A stretch of DNA of 64,000 nt from positions 434,001 to 498,000 of the forward strand of contig OZ025688.1 in assembly GCA_964019335.1 (NCBI GenBank), in the 5' to 3' direction. The translations under genes and the position numbers were made by a program. Positions within the stretch are counted from its first letter, which is position 1; each line of letters begins with the position of its first letter. The notes under the pieces were generated by a model. It did not search any database. It was not told where the DNA came from and was given only the letters and a program-made list of their open reading frames with translations. Below, one piece after another: positions 10,936 through 19,425 of this stretch. Source of the stretch: Diplonema japonicum (Eukaryota > Euglenozoa > Diplonemea > Diplonemida > Diplonemidae).

Positions 10936-11330
10936 TCAGATCCAGGTCACTCCATACATGAGCTCCTCGAGATCCTCCCGTTCGAAAGTAGATGCTTTCG
11001 TCTTCGGGGGCCCTTGTTCTTCAGCACGCTTGCAAAAAAGTTTGACACGGTCCCATTCCCAACCTTCTGGTTGCATTTTCCTTAAAAATTACCCTTATCT
11101 GGGAGTACTTGGTCCAAAGAGAGGAAGGGGCAGCGCCATTTTCCTTCAGCTTCCTAAGATGAGCGAGAACGTCATCTTCAGTTGCTTCTTCGTCTTTTAC
11201 CCACGAAAGTCAGCCCATGTTTTCAAGTACTGTGCTTTGCTTATTTCGGGTAGAACTCTTCTTTCTTCGTTTTCGGCATTTGAGCTCAGATGTTTAAAAA
11301 AGAATTCACTCTGCCCCCAATAATGTCACT
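10936..11330 (-). pseudogene. Tyrosine recombinase (Crypton-like) N-terminal core-binding domain, frameshifted
   Basis: Read on the minus strand in three frame segments: first EERRVLPEISKAQYLKTWAD; then EDDVLAHLRKLKENGAAPS followed by SLWTKYSQIRVIFKEN; then WDRVKLFCKRAEEQGPPK with ASTFEREDLEELM before a stop. The pattern (start of a helical pair, then 'L-xL-xxxG-APSSLWTKYS-I', then 'K-ASTF-xEDLEEL') resembles the SAM-like DNA-binding half of tyrosine recombinases in eukaryotic Crypton-type elements. Two shifts of frame separate the segments, and no catalytic R-H-R-Y domain is seen downstream, so this is a broken fragment. The family call is by eye. Confidence 0.5.
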
Positions 11331-11688
11331 TTCCCCCCTATAATTTGGCAGCCACGGGCCATTAACACCTAAGTCCTGCCCATAATTGAGCTATCAAATT
11401 ATAGCCCAGATTATCAAATTATGAGAGGGGGGTAATCAGATTATAGGGGGGGTTAGGAGTGAACTATCAGATAAAATCATTTTTTTTGAACGATAAATAT
11501 TGTAACAAAAAAAAAAAAAAGAGAGAGAGTGAGAGAGAGAAGGTTGGGTACCAGCAATCACGCGTCACAGAATAACGTCACGCGAGTTCCCTCCTCCCAC
11601 ATTTTCTTTTCGAAATGGATTACTACATAACGTAGGTTTTCCCATGTATTTTCCCCCCTTTTTATTTACCCCTTCCCAATATTGGAAG

Positions 11689-11723
<35 letters not shown>

Positions 11724-11955
11724 CTTGTCTTTTTTTTCTTCTTCTTTTTTCCCTCTTTTTTTTTTCCAAGAAGAAAAATACACACCCCACAGGACAAGCA
11801 TCTTTCTTTTTTTCAAAAAAAAAAAAAAAAAAAAGAAAACCACACAAAAAGAAAACACAAATATGATTCAGTAAGACACACACACAATAAAAAAAAAGGA
11901 AATCAAAAGTCAAAGAGTGTCTGGTGAACAGAAAAAAAAAAGAAAGCAGGAATAT

Positions 11956-14226
11956 ATGCCTGAAGCGTCCCCACCGTCATCCCCAGCACGATGGCTGGAA
12001 GATAAAAAGGTAAAGAAATGCGGTGCGTGCTTGCGAAGCTTCACACTGACAAAGAGAAAGCACCACTGCAGGGCATGCGGCGACATTTTTTGCAACAGTT
12101 GCAGCAAAGGCGCAATGTCAGTAGATGGCTACAAGGGTTCAGTGCGGGTTTGTAACAAGTGTCTAGGAGGAGGCGCCATATGGGATAGAGATGAATACTT
12201 GTCCTCAGAAAGTGAAGAGGAAACCCTTACACCACCTCTATCGCCTCGTCTAGCAGCCCAGCCACAATCACACCTCAACACCATCAGCGGTCTTTTGAAA
12301 ACTTCTTCAAAGGTATCCAACAGTTTCCCTTCAGATAGGTTCTCAGCCTGCTGCCACCCACATGTCAAGGACTGCAGCGTGTCTGTTGTCTTCCCCTCCG
12401 AAAGGTCGTTCGCAGACACTTTAGGTATCTTGAAAGACGTTTCAAAAGCTGCGGACGATGGTTCCCTTCGTTCCCTTCGAAAGCCGTATGCAGAGGCTGC
12501 CATCAACACCACTTCACCTGTTTCTTTTGGGTGCCCTGTCTGGGAGGTCCCTCACAACCTCACCCAAATCGTTGTTCCCTCAGATGGCCCCTGTAAGGAA
12601 GGCCCCTTCATCGGCACCAAGGTGCTCAACGTCGCTGGTCAACGTGAGGACAAGGCTGCCCTCCTCTCGACGTGCATCGCGGAGATCGCTTCCAACGTAG
12701 TGATCGGCCGCCACGGCAGGGTCGACACTAGTGTTAAGGCACGACAGCTGGCACAGTTCGTGGGGTACGTGCTCCGCAGGAGGGGCTTGCAGGGCGTCAA
12801 CGTGCGCATGCGGTTTTGCAGTTTGCTCAATGCGCTCAGCATCACCCCGAAGGAGATGGCGTACTTTAAAAACCAGCTAACGCTGCTGAGCGGGTTCAAC
12901 GGTGCGCTGCGGTGCCCCTCCCCATCCCCTTCCCCTGACAGGAACACGTCGGCTCCCATCCCTATGTGTTCCTCCCCTGTGCATGGACCTCACTCCTCGT
13001 CACCCGAGCAGCTTACCATCTCCCCCGGCATCTTCTCCTCTGGTGCGGGGTCCTTGATGTCAGTCGATTCCGTAAGTGATGTGCCGCCCATGGACCTGGG
13101 CACCGCTTTCTTTGACTTCCCTACGGCAATGGCAGAGATGGGTGTGGACTACTCGTATCTGAACTTCGTGGCGAACTGGCCGCTGTCGCTGCGTCTGGGG
13201 AACCAACCTGCGTCGAAGCACAATGCGACCCACGACATGGGGCTGAAGAAACACCTGCAGTGGCTGGTGCTCGATGTGTTGGAGGCGCTTGCGGCAGTGA
13301 ACGTACACATGGATCTGCCGATCTGCATGGAGGACCCCTGGAGGGTCACGCTGCCGAAGGTGCGGAGTGCCGTCAACACACTGTGCGAGGGGAGCACTAC
13401 CGAAAAAGAGAAGGTGCTGGCATGCAATCTGTTCATGGCGGTGAACCTCCTAGCGGAGCTCACAGGAAACAAGGGTTCCAACTTCCGCCGTCGTGCAGCA
13501 GAGCTTCTGCAGCTGTGCCTGCTGGAGCATATCTTGGGGACCATACCGTTTTTCAACTGTAAGTCGGGCATTGATAGAACTGGGGTCTGCAATGCTTTGT
13601 GGGCGGCCGTGTCGCAGCTGATGTCTTCGGCAGAGCCGCCACCGTTGTGGCTGGTGTACTACCTGGCGATGAATTATTCACTGGTGTTGAAAATAAGCAA
13701 AGGTGTACATGGGTGCGTGAAGGCAATTCCTGTGTGTCAGTTGACAGAGAGCAACTTCGTCCACGCAAGCATGTTGCTCCCTCACCCTGCAGGGGGGTCG
13801 AGCGATGCCCAGGAGCTAATTCTTTACTCGAACATCGAAGAGCTGTACCAACTTGTTGCCTCTAAGGGAACACTTGGGAGCGCTATTGAGGAGCTATCAT
13901 ACAGCAACATAGCGACCTTATTCTTCAGCACCGGTGAGTCCTTGGTCCCAAGGCTGCAATACAGTTTTTTCGTAAACGTCTTGGGCGTGGCTGCACGTGT
14001 GTCCTGTATATCTACAGGGGTGCATGGACTTAAGTATGGGGATTGTGGGAAGATCCCTGGTCACCACAATGCTCTTGCCGCTCAGTTTCTTCCTTCTTAC
14101 ATGAAGACCCCTTCACAGAGTATTAAGGTTACCGGGCTTAGGCGCAACTTGGCAGGGACGGATATTATAGTGACAAAAGAATTTGCGGTGTATCTTGTTG
14201 CTGCTGCAGACGCAAGGGGGACATAG
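11956..14226 (+). CDS. FYVE-finger phosphoinositide phosphatase (INPP4/SopB-like CX5R)
   Basis: 756 residues from the first ATG. The frame stays open upstream only to a GTG; a two-exon start (11863-11870 plus 11910 on) is possible but unproven. Residues about 22-76 form a FYVE zinc finger: CGACLRSF, then the R-x-HHCR box as RKHHCRACGDIFCNSCS, then RVCNKC. FYVE domains bind PI3P on endosomes. Near the middle is a CX5R phosphatase loop, CKSGIDRTG, with the nucleophile at Cys535. This is closest in style to the CKS-x-KDRT loop of type I/II inositol-polyphosphate 4-phosphatases and bacterial SopB. The usual Lys is Ile here, which could alter substrate choice. Between them is a Ser/Pro-rich linker. 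I infer an endosomal PI-phosphatase; the exact substrate cannot be read. Confidence 0.8.
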   Translation: MPEASPPSSPARWLEDKKVKKCGACLRSFTLTKRKHHCRACGDIFCNSCSKGAMSVDGYKGSVRVCNKCLGGGAIWDRDEYLSSESEEETLTPPLSPRLAAQPQSHLNTISGLLKTSSKVSNSFPSDRFSACCHPHVKDCSVSVVFPSERSFADTLGILKDVSKAADDGSLRSLRKPYAEAAINTTSPVSFGCPVWEVPHNLTQIVVPSDGPCKEGPFIGTKVLNVAGQREDKAALLSTCIAEIASNVVIGRHGRVDTSVKARQLAQFVGYVLRRRGLQGVNVRMRFCSLLNALSITPKEMAYFKNQLTLLSGFNGALRCPSPSPSPDRNTSAPIPMCSSPVHGPHSSSPEQLTISPGIFSSGAGSLMSVDSVSDVPPMDLGTAFFDFPTAMAEMGVDYSYLNFVANWPLSLRLGNQPASKHNATHDMGLKKHLQWLVLDVLEALAAVNVHMDLPICMEDPWRVTLPKVRSAVNTLCEGSTTEKEKVLACNLFMAVNLLAELTGNKGSNFRRRAAELLQLCLLEHILGTIPFFNCKSGIDRTGVCNALWAAVSQLMSSAEPPPLWLVYYLAMNYSLVLKISKGVHGCVKAIPVCQLTESNFVHASMLLPHPAGGSSDAQELILYSNIEELYQLVASKGTLGSAIEELSYSNIATLFFSTGESLVPRLQYSFFVNVLGVAARVSCISTGVHGLKYGDCGKIPGHHNALAAQFLPSYMKTPSQSIKVTGLRRNLAGTDIIVTKEFAVYLVAAADARGT

Positions 14227-14671
14227 CGAGTGGGGAAGGGGGGGGGACAAAAAAATGTCTTCAATGACCTTTTTTTCTTTCAATCAAGACACACTTTTTT
14301 TTATGTTTTTCATCTTCTTTCCGTAGCACCACTCTTATGCACCCCCCCCCCCCCCCCCCCTCGTTTGGAATTTTTTATTTTGCAATATGGTTTTAAAAAA
14401 AAAAGGATAATAAAATCTGTATTTCTTTTTGTGCCGAGTAAGGATTCTCTTCTGCAGGTTTTTTTTAGCTTCCCTCCCCCCCCCCCCCCCCCCCTACTCG
14501 ACAACAAGGCAAAGCAAAACGACAAATTTTACCATAAACATTGTGTTTTATTTTTTTTTATTTTGTTTTTATCTGTCCTCCTTGAATGCAAAAGAAAAAG
14601 GGAAAAAGTACATCATGCCTTACAAAAGGGGAGGTTTTTTTTTCTTTTTTACAAACATTTTCCTTCCGTAG

Positions 14672-14819
14672 TGGTCCTGTGGTGGTTCACTTTGGAGGGG
14701 CACGGGTGTATTTCATTACATCGAACGAGCAGGCCGGTGCCACCGTGGTGTTGCACTCACAGTCTCCACCATCTCCAGCAGTCGCCCTTGAAGTTGTTCT
14801 TGTGAGGGGACTCGAGTGA
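14672..14819 (+). CDS. Possible orphan terminal exon
   Basis: After a T-rich tract ending TTCCTTCCGTAG, a 148-nt stretch of normal coding composition reads GPVVVHFGGARVYFITSNEQ and on through AGATVVLHSQS and VALEVVLVRGLE to a TGA. The acceptor-like start and the clean frame suggest a last exon. I cannot find its upstream exon: the FYVE gene ends properly at 14226, and an ATG at 14613 does not join in the right phase. It could also be gene debris. Confidence 0.3.
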
Positions 14820-14890
14820 GGAGAAATCCTTAAGAAATCCTGAAAATAGGTTGCTATGCATTTTATATTCACACGTGCAAGAATTCTTTT

Positions 14891-14929
14891 GGCGGGCCGT
14901 TGCTAACCACTTCGTTCCTATCATAGTGA
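14891..14929. repeat. 39-bp dispersed repeat, copy 1
   Basis: Identical over 39 bp to 53107-53145 (starts GGCGGGCCGTTGCTAACC, ends CATAGTGA). Its last 15 bp recur in every spacer of the Cys-rich array, for example 26126-26140. On the minus strand it contains GAAGTGGTTAGC, similar to a tRNA D-arm/A box, so a Pol III-derived SINE fragment is possible. Confidence 0.65.
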
Positions 14930-15729
14930 ATTCTTTTTCGAAACTGAGACCTAGTACTGACCAAACCCCCTTCCCTTTTTTAGGGCATGCGGCTTTCGTC
15001 TCAGCGCACCAAATAGGGCTGAATGCTAATTTGAATTCTTTTTTGCTTTTTTCACCATCTTATCTTTATTTTTTAAGAATGAAAAAAAGAAAAAGAAAAG
15101 AAAAAAATGAAAGATATCTGCAGAAAAAAATGAAATATCACCGTAGGGGGGGGAGGGTGGGGGGGGGGGGGGGCATTTTTCATTTTTTCAACAAACCGCA
15201 GGATGGTGTTTTTTACCGGTGATTTCTTTTCCCGTTTTACAGCAATTCGGAGAATTCTGCTTTTTTGTAATGGCACGGTACAGTACGGCGTTTTGAGTGG
15301 CATCTATTGTCTTTTCTGTTTCATTTTTTTTTTCTCCTTCATTTCTTTCCAAAATCAGCCATTTCGCCCCTTTTCTTTGAGGCGAATAAGGCAGCGACCT
15401 GTGCTCGTGCTGTTCCTGAGAGCACAGAGACACTGCAAATCACACTATGTAGGTCCCCTCCCCCCTCCACACACCACTTTTCCCATTCTTTAAGGGGGCC
15501 ATTCTTCACAGCCCTCCCCCCCTATTTTTATGAGACGTTAACCGTAAAGGAAAAATAATAATAAAAAAAAAAAAAACGTAATTAGAAGAATAAACCCTTC
15601 TACCCCCTTCCCCATTTTTGTTTGTCTCTCCCCCCTCAATTTTGTTATGTCGGATATTTTTTATTTCTCTTTTCATACTATAAAAAGAAATTCGAAATAC
15701 AGAGGGGGAAGAGCGAGGGGGGGAAAGAA

Positions 15730-18402
15730 ATGAACGAAGAGTTTTTGGATGAAACATTAAGGAGAATACGAGCAATGGTGGCGGAACGGGGGCCTACCAA
15801 GGCACAGGTGTGCGGGCTGATCAGCGATATGGCGCTGAAACTTGACGAGGAGGCCAACACTGGCGATCTAAAACTGTTTGTAAGCCCGGCTGTGAGCCCT
15901 GCTTCTACTGGCCCCACATCACCGGAGTTTGGCTTCAACTTTGAAGAACTGAACTCATCCGGTAACTTGCTGGGAGAACCACGTTTAGCTTGCTCTCCTG
16001 TTCATCAGCGGGACATCAGACAGTCATTGTCAGACTCCGAGCTAGGCAAGCGTATCCGAACGCTTTCCATCACAGCGGCAGCCGCGTCTGCGTTTGATCA
16101 ACAAGACGGTTCGTGCAACCTTAGAATGGATATCCCATCGCATCAACCCCTCACACCACGATCCGAAACACGTGTACAGCTCCGCAAAAAAGTTCAAAAC
16201 CTACGGCCGTGCTTCGACGCGCAGCCGCTTGTCATCGCAATGTGCGGCCTACCAGGCACGGGGAAATCCTACACCGCTCTACGAATTCAACGCCACCTCA
16301 CATGGTCAGGCGTTTCCGTTAAGATTTTCAACTCCGGTGATTACCGAAGACAGGTTATCGGCGGTGAACAAGGCGCGTCATTCTTCGACCACTCCAATGA
16401 GAAAGGCCGGTCGCTCCGTGACGAGATGGCAAAGCTTGCCATGAAGGATCTTCTTAAATACATGCAAACAGGCGGGCAGGTGGGCATCTTCGACGCCACC
16501 AACACAAACATCAAACGAAGAAACGAAGTTGTCACCTTCTTCAAAAACGAGGGAATCCCGCTGAACAGGATCCTGTGGTACGAGTCCATCTGCGACGACG
16601 ACGAGCTCATCAGGAGGACGGTCCTGACGGTGAAGTGCCAGAACGAAGACTACACAAACCAGGACAAGGAAAAAGCGTTCAGGGATTTCATGGCGCGGAG
16701 GGAGAACTACGAAAAGGTGTACGAGTCCCTTACACCCGGAAGGGACGCCAAGCTTTCCTACATACAGAACAAAAACGTAGGCTCCGTCATCACAGCCAAG
16801 AACGTTGTTGGAAGGCTGCCCAACAACGTTCTACAGTTCACAGCACAGCTTCCCACTGTGGCAGCTCCTATCTTCTTGGTGGAATGCGATTCACAAGAAG
16901 CTGACGCGGTTCTTGGTGGCGACACACCACTGTCAACCCGGGGTATTGAATTCAGTAAGAAGCTTCGGGCATGGTACGAAAAGAAATACAAAGCACCCTG
17001 CATGGCTGAGTGGGAGAAGAAGAACTGGGAGGTCTGGCACTCCACAAAACGCCGTGCTGTAGCCATGGCGGATGAGCTTGGCACTTCACCTCACCTCACC
17101 CCGATGCCTTGGGAGGTGCTTGAGGAGCTCAACTTCGGGTCGTGGGAAGGTCTTCCTCCATCGGCACTTAACAGCAAGCAAGAGTACGCCCGGATCCAGG
17201 AAGACCCCTTTTTCACACACTTTCCCCACGGGGAATCTCTCTACCAGCTGACGCAAAGGCTGGAACCCGTGCTTTCACACTTGAACACCATGCAGACTCC
17301 TGTTGTTATTTTGTCTCATGAGGTATTGGAATATTGAAAAAATAACTATTTATTTAGTGAAAATAAGATCGTATGATTTTCACGCGTGGTGGCAGTGGTT
17401 TAACGAGTGGGTATATGACTTCACGAGCGAAGCGAGTGCAGTCATGAATGTCTACTTCACGAGCGAAGCGAGTGAAGTAACATCAACGAGTTAAACATGC
17501 CACCACAAGTGAAAATCGGATCTATTTTCACTAAATCCGTTGTTTTATTTAACGTCAGTCAGATTTGAAAGGGTGGGGTATTACAGGTTACAAGTTACAA
17601 GTTAAAATTTTACTGGGGGTGCTTATGGTTGATATTGATTGTCAAGGCATATCCTGTGTGGTGCGGGCTGTGCGTCCATGAGTGCTGACAGGACCTCGGT
17701 CTGGACCTGTGAGGCTGCTGCCTGGGTTGTTGAGGTTGCCCCACTAGCAGCTGTCACCGCTGCTGGCTTGCCAAGCCCACCTCTCTCCCCTTCTGTTGAG
17801 AGAGGCGACCAGATCCTTGAGTGACGTAAAAAGTGAGATTCCCAGATTCGAACCGGGGTTTCCAAAACAAGAGGCCTGTGTGGTAACCACTTAGGTGATT
17901 TCTTTTCCGTGTTTGCGCCCCCAACCCCTTGCTGTGCAGTGAAAATAGGGCAAGCGAATATAAAGTACTTTATATTCACTCATAAGGTAATTTTCATTTC
18001 TGCCCTGTTTTCTTCCTAAAACAAGCCTGAAATCTGCAATGAAAATAAAGTGAAGCGTGAAATAATGTGAAATATTATATTCACTCCCACCCTTGAAAAT
18101 CTGACTGGAGTTATATAAAAAAAAAAAAAAAAAAAAAACAAATAACACAGCATGTATTGAGGTGTTTGCTTGCGTACTGCATGCACAGGTTACCTGAGGA
18201 CATGGTCACCATAAATTTACCGTCTGAGGCAATTTTCCAAGTATGAGGGGGAAGGGGTGGGGATAGGGAGAAACAAAAAAAAAAACAGGTACACCTAGAG
18301 GCATCGCCCGAAAAAACCTGGCTAGAGATGTATGATTTGAAGGATGACAGCAACTTGCTGAAGTCCACAAAGTTAAGTTCGAGCCAAATGGTTAGGAATT
18401 AA
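15730..18402 (+). CDS. PFKFB: 6-phosphofructo-2-kinase / fructose-2,6-bisphosphatase-like, bisphosphatase site degenerate
   Basis: Exons 15730-17322, 18151-18240 and 18289-18402; 598 residues. The kinase domain has Walker A GLPGTGKS (Lys179), FNSGDYRR, FFDHSN, and FDATNTNIKRR followed by YESICDD. It would make fructose-2,6-bisphosphate, the cytosolic glycolysis regulator. A phosphoglycerate-mutase-type bisphosphatase domain follows, from about residue 380. The catalytic RHGE is replaced by VECDS, so the phosphohistidine is absent. HSTKRRA, LEELNFG, FPHGES and LSHE are kept in order. The ORF seems truncated at LSHE, but splicing an 828-nt intron restores the family sequence: LSHE then HVLRCLLAYCMHRLPEDM. 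I infer a kinase-dominant enzyme. The N-terminal 170 residues are a Ser-rich extension. The first intron carries two transposable elements. Confidence 0.9.
17352..17536. mobile_element. MITE-like palindromic element, about 185 bp
   Basis: The ends are inverted copies: ATTTAGTGAAAATA at 17352 and TATTTTCACTAAAT ending at 17536. Subterminal GATTTTCAC...GTGGTGGC is matched by GCCACCAC...GTGAAAATC. Internally, ACTTCACGAGCGAAGCGAGT occurs twice (near 17419 and 17456), each itself palindromic. No ORF. Non-autonomous. Confidence 0.7.
17551..18112. mobile_element. Non-autonomous element with terminal inverted repeats, about 560 bp
   Basis: The left end CAGTCAGATTTGAAAGGGTG and the right end CACCCTTGAAAATCTGACTG are inverted copies. 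Inside are a perfect 22-bp palindrome at 17956-17977, a larger imperfect hairpin around it (GAAAATAGGGCA / TGCCCTGTTTTC), and a tRNA-like stretch on the minus strand. A minus-strand open frame (17623-17979) lacks recognisable domains. Confidence 0.65.
17829..17900 (-). repeat. tRNA-derived (SINE-like) segment
   Basis: On the minus strand it reads a TCACCTAAGTGGTTACC A-box-like block and, about 35 nt later, GGTTCGAATC, a textbook B box. The nearby acceptor-stem strands do not pair (3' strand AATCTCA), so it is not a functional tRNA. It sits inside the 560-bp element. Confidence 0.45.
18241..18288 (+). other. 48-nt intron 2 of PFK-2 gene
   Basis: GTATGAG...AAAAACAG, phase 0. Retention would end the protein at once (GTA TGA). 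Removal continues as VHLEASPEKTWLEMYDLK to a TAA at 18400. Confidence 0.7.
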
Positions 18403-19425
18403 AAGAGGAGGGAAGAAGATTTAAGTATTTTTGCCCCCCTGCCCAGGGTTTGTGACAAAAATGTTTTTTTTTGTTTTATCTCCCCTTCAACAGTAATGGT
18501 GGTTTTTCTCCCCCCCCCCCCCCCCCCGCTCTCGTTTTTCTTTCGCCCTTTTTCCTTTCCACTTTCCCTTCTTTTTTTTATTCTTTTACACTAATATTAA
18601 ATGGGAATCGCCTCTTCGCCTTTAAACACGACTAAAGGGAGGGGGGCGTTTTTTTTTTTTTTTTCTTCATTTCATGATTTTAAAGGAAGGGGTGTACACC
18701 CATTTGCTCATGTTGTAACATGTCCTTAAGAAAAAGAGGAGAAAAAAAAAGAAGAAGAAAAAAAAAGATTTCATCCAGTGGCGTAGACTAAGTTGGCGGG
18801 GGGGAGGGCAATTAAAATAAACTGAAGTTTCTTTAAATATTTTCTCCCTCCCCCCCGCCTCGGTTTTTTCTTTTTGGTGGTAGGGACGGCGGAGATAAGA
18901 AGGACGTCACCGGTGCTGTTGACCGCCGGTAGCGCTCTTTTTTTTTTTTTTTTCTTTTTTTTTTTTTCCTCCGCATCGTGTTCCCATCCAATTCTTAAAA
19001 GAAGACCATTCTTGTCGATCTCTTCGAAGAACCTTCCCGCTGTCTAAGAATTAACAGTGGGGAGGTGTTCGCTTATGCAACAGGGACGTATGTTTATTTT
19101 CCAGCAGTTTTTTTTTCTTTCTTTTTTTTTTTTTTTTATATTTTTTGTTGTTTTGCTGCCTTTTCTTCGTCCGCGATGGTCTTCCTGTTCCATGGTGTAA
19201 GAAGGGACCGCTACAACCATGTCGTTGGCTTGGAGATAGAAAACATTGCACTAAGCCAAAAAGCAAGTAGACATAAACGATTGGGAGCGCATCAGCTAGG
19301 CGGGGTTGAAGCGTTTCTTTTTTTTTTTTTTTTTTTTTCCCCTACCTCCCACTGAAGGGGGGAAAGGAAAGGAAGGGGTTTAAAAAAAGAAAAAAAAGAA
19401 AAAAAAAAAAAGAAAAAGAGGAAGA
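18403..19425. other. 1.0-kb intergenic region
   Basis: Homopolymer runs with mixed-sequence islands at 18770-18935 and 19010-19310. The second contains an ATG frame, MVFLFHGVRRDRYNHVVGLE, running into poly-T. No family is recognised, and it may be debris. The last 45 nt are an A-rich leader before the next ATG. Confidence 0.45.

Larger units (their letters stand above)
10500..11470 (-). mobile_element. Decayed transposable element with tyrosine-recombinase-like remnant
   Basis: Its edges are marked by clustered copies of an AT-rich word (AGCTATCAAATTATG and variants near 10504, 10722, 10737, 11389, 11411). A long hairpin sits near one end (10517-10624) and minus-strand coding remnants in the middle. 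Exact termini are not resolved. Function: none expected now; a relic between functional genes. Confidence 0.5.
9220..11955. other. Intergenic region with degenerate repeats
   Basis: 2.7 kb of homopolymer runs that also holds a 60-bp tandem repeat, a dispersed repeat copy and a decayed element, listed separately. The rest (9220-9460, 9690-10230, 11480-11955) shows no coding signal. A speculative first exon may exist at 11863-11870 (see the FYVE gene). Confidence 0.5.
14227..15729. other. 1.5-kb intergenic region
   Basis: Poly-C, poly-G and poly-T runs. It contains one coding-looking island (14672-14819) and one copy of a 39-bp dispersed repeat (14891-14929), listed separately. The part from 14935 to 15729 shows no coding signal I trust. 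Confidence 0.5.
17323..18150 (+). other. 828-nt intron 1 of PFK-2 gene, hosting two elements
   Basis: Donor GTATTGG directly after the LSHE codons; acceptor AATAACACAG. Phase 0. The downstream exon aligns with the end of the bisphosphatase family (animal HQAVMRCLLAYF against HEHVLRCLLAYC here), which strongly supports the join. Confidence 0.85.

Noticed and set aside
17340-18402. Reading the PFK-2 gene as truncated by transposon insertion.
   Set aside because: The family C-terminus continues in frame after a good acceptor, so the elements are intronic and the gene is intact.
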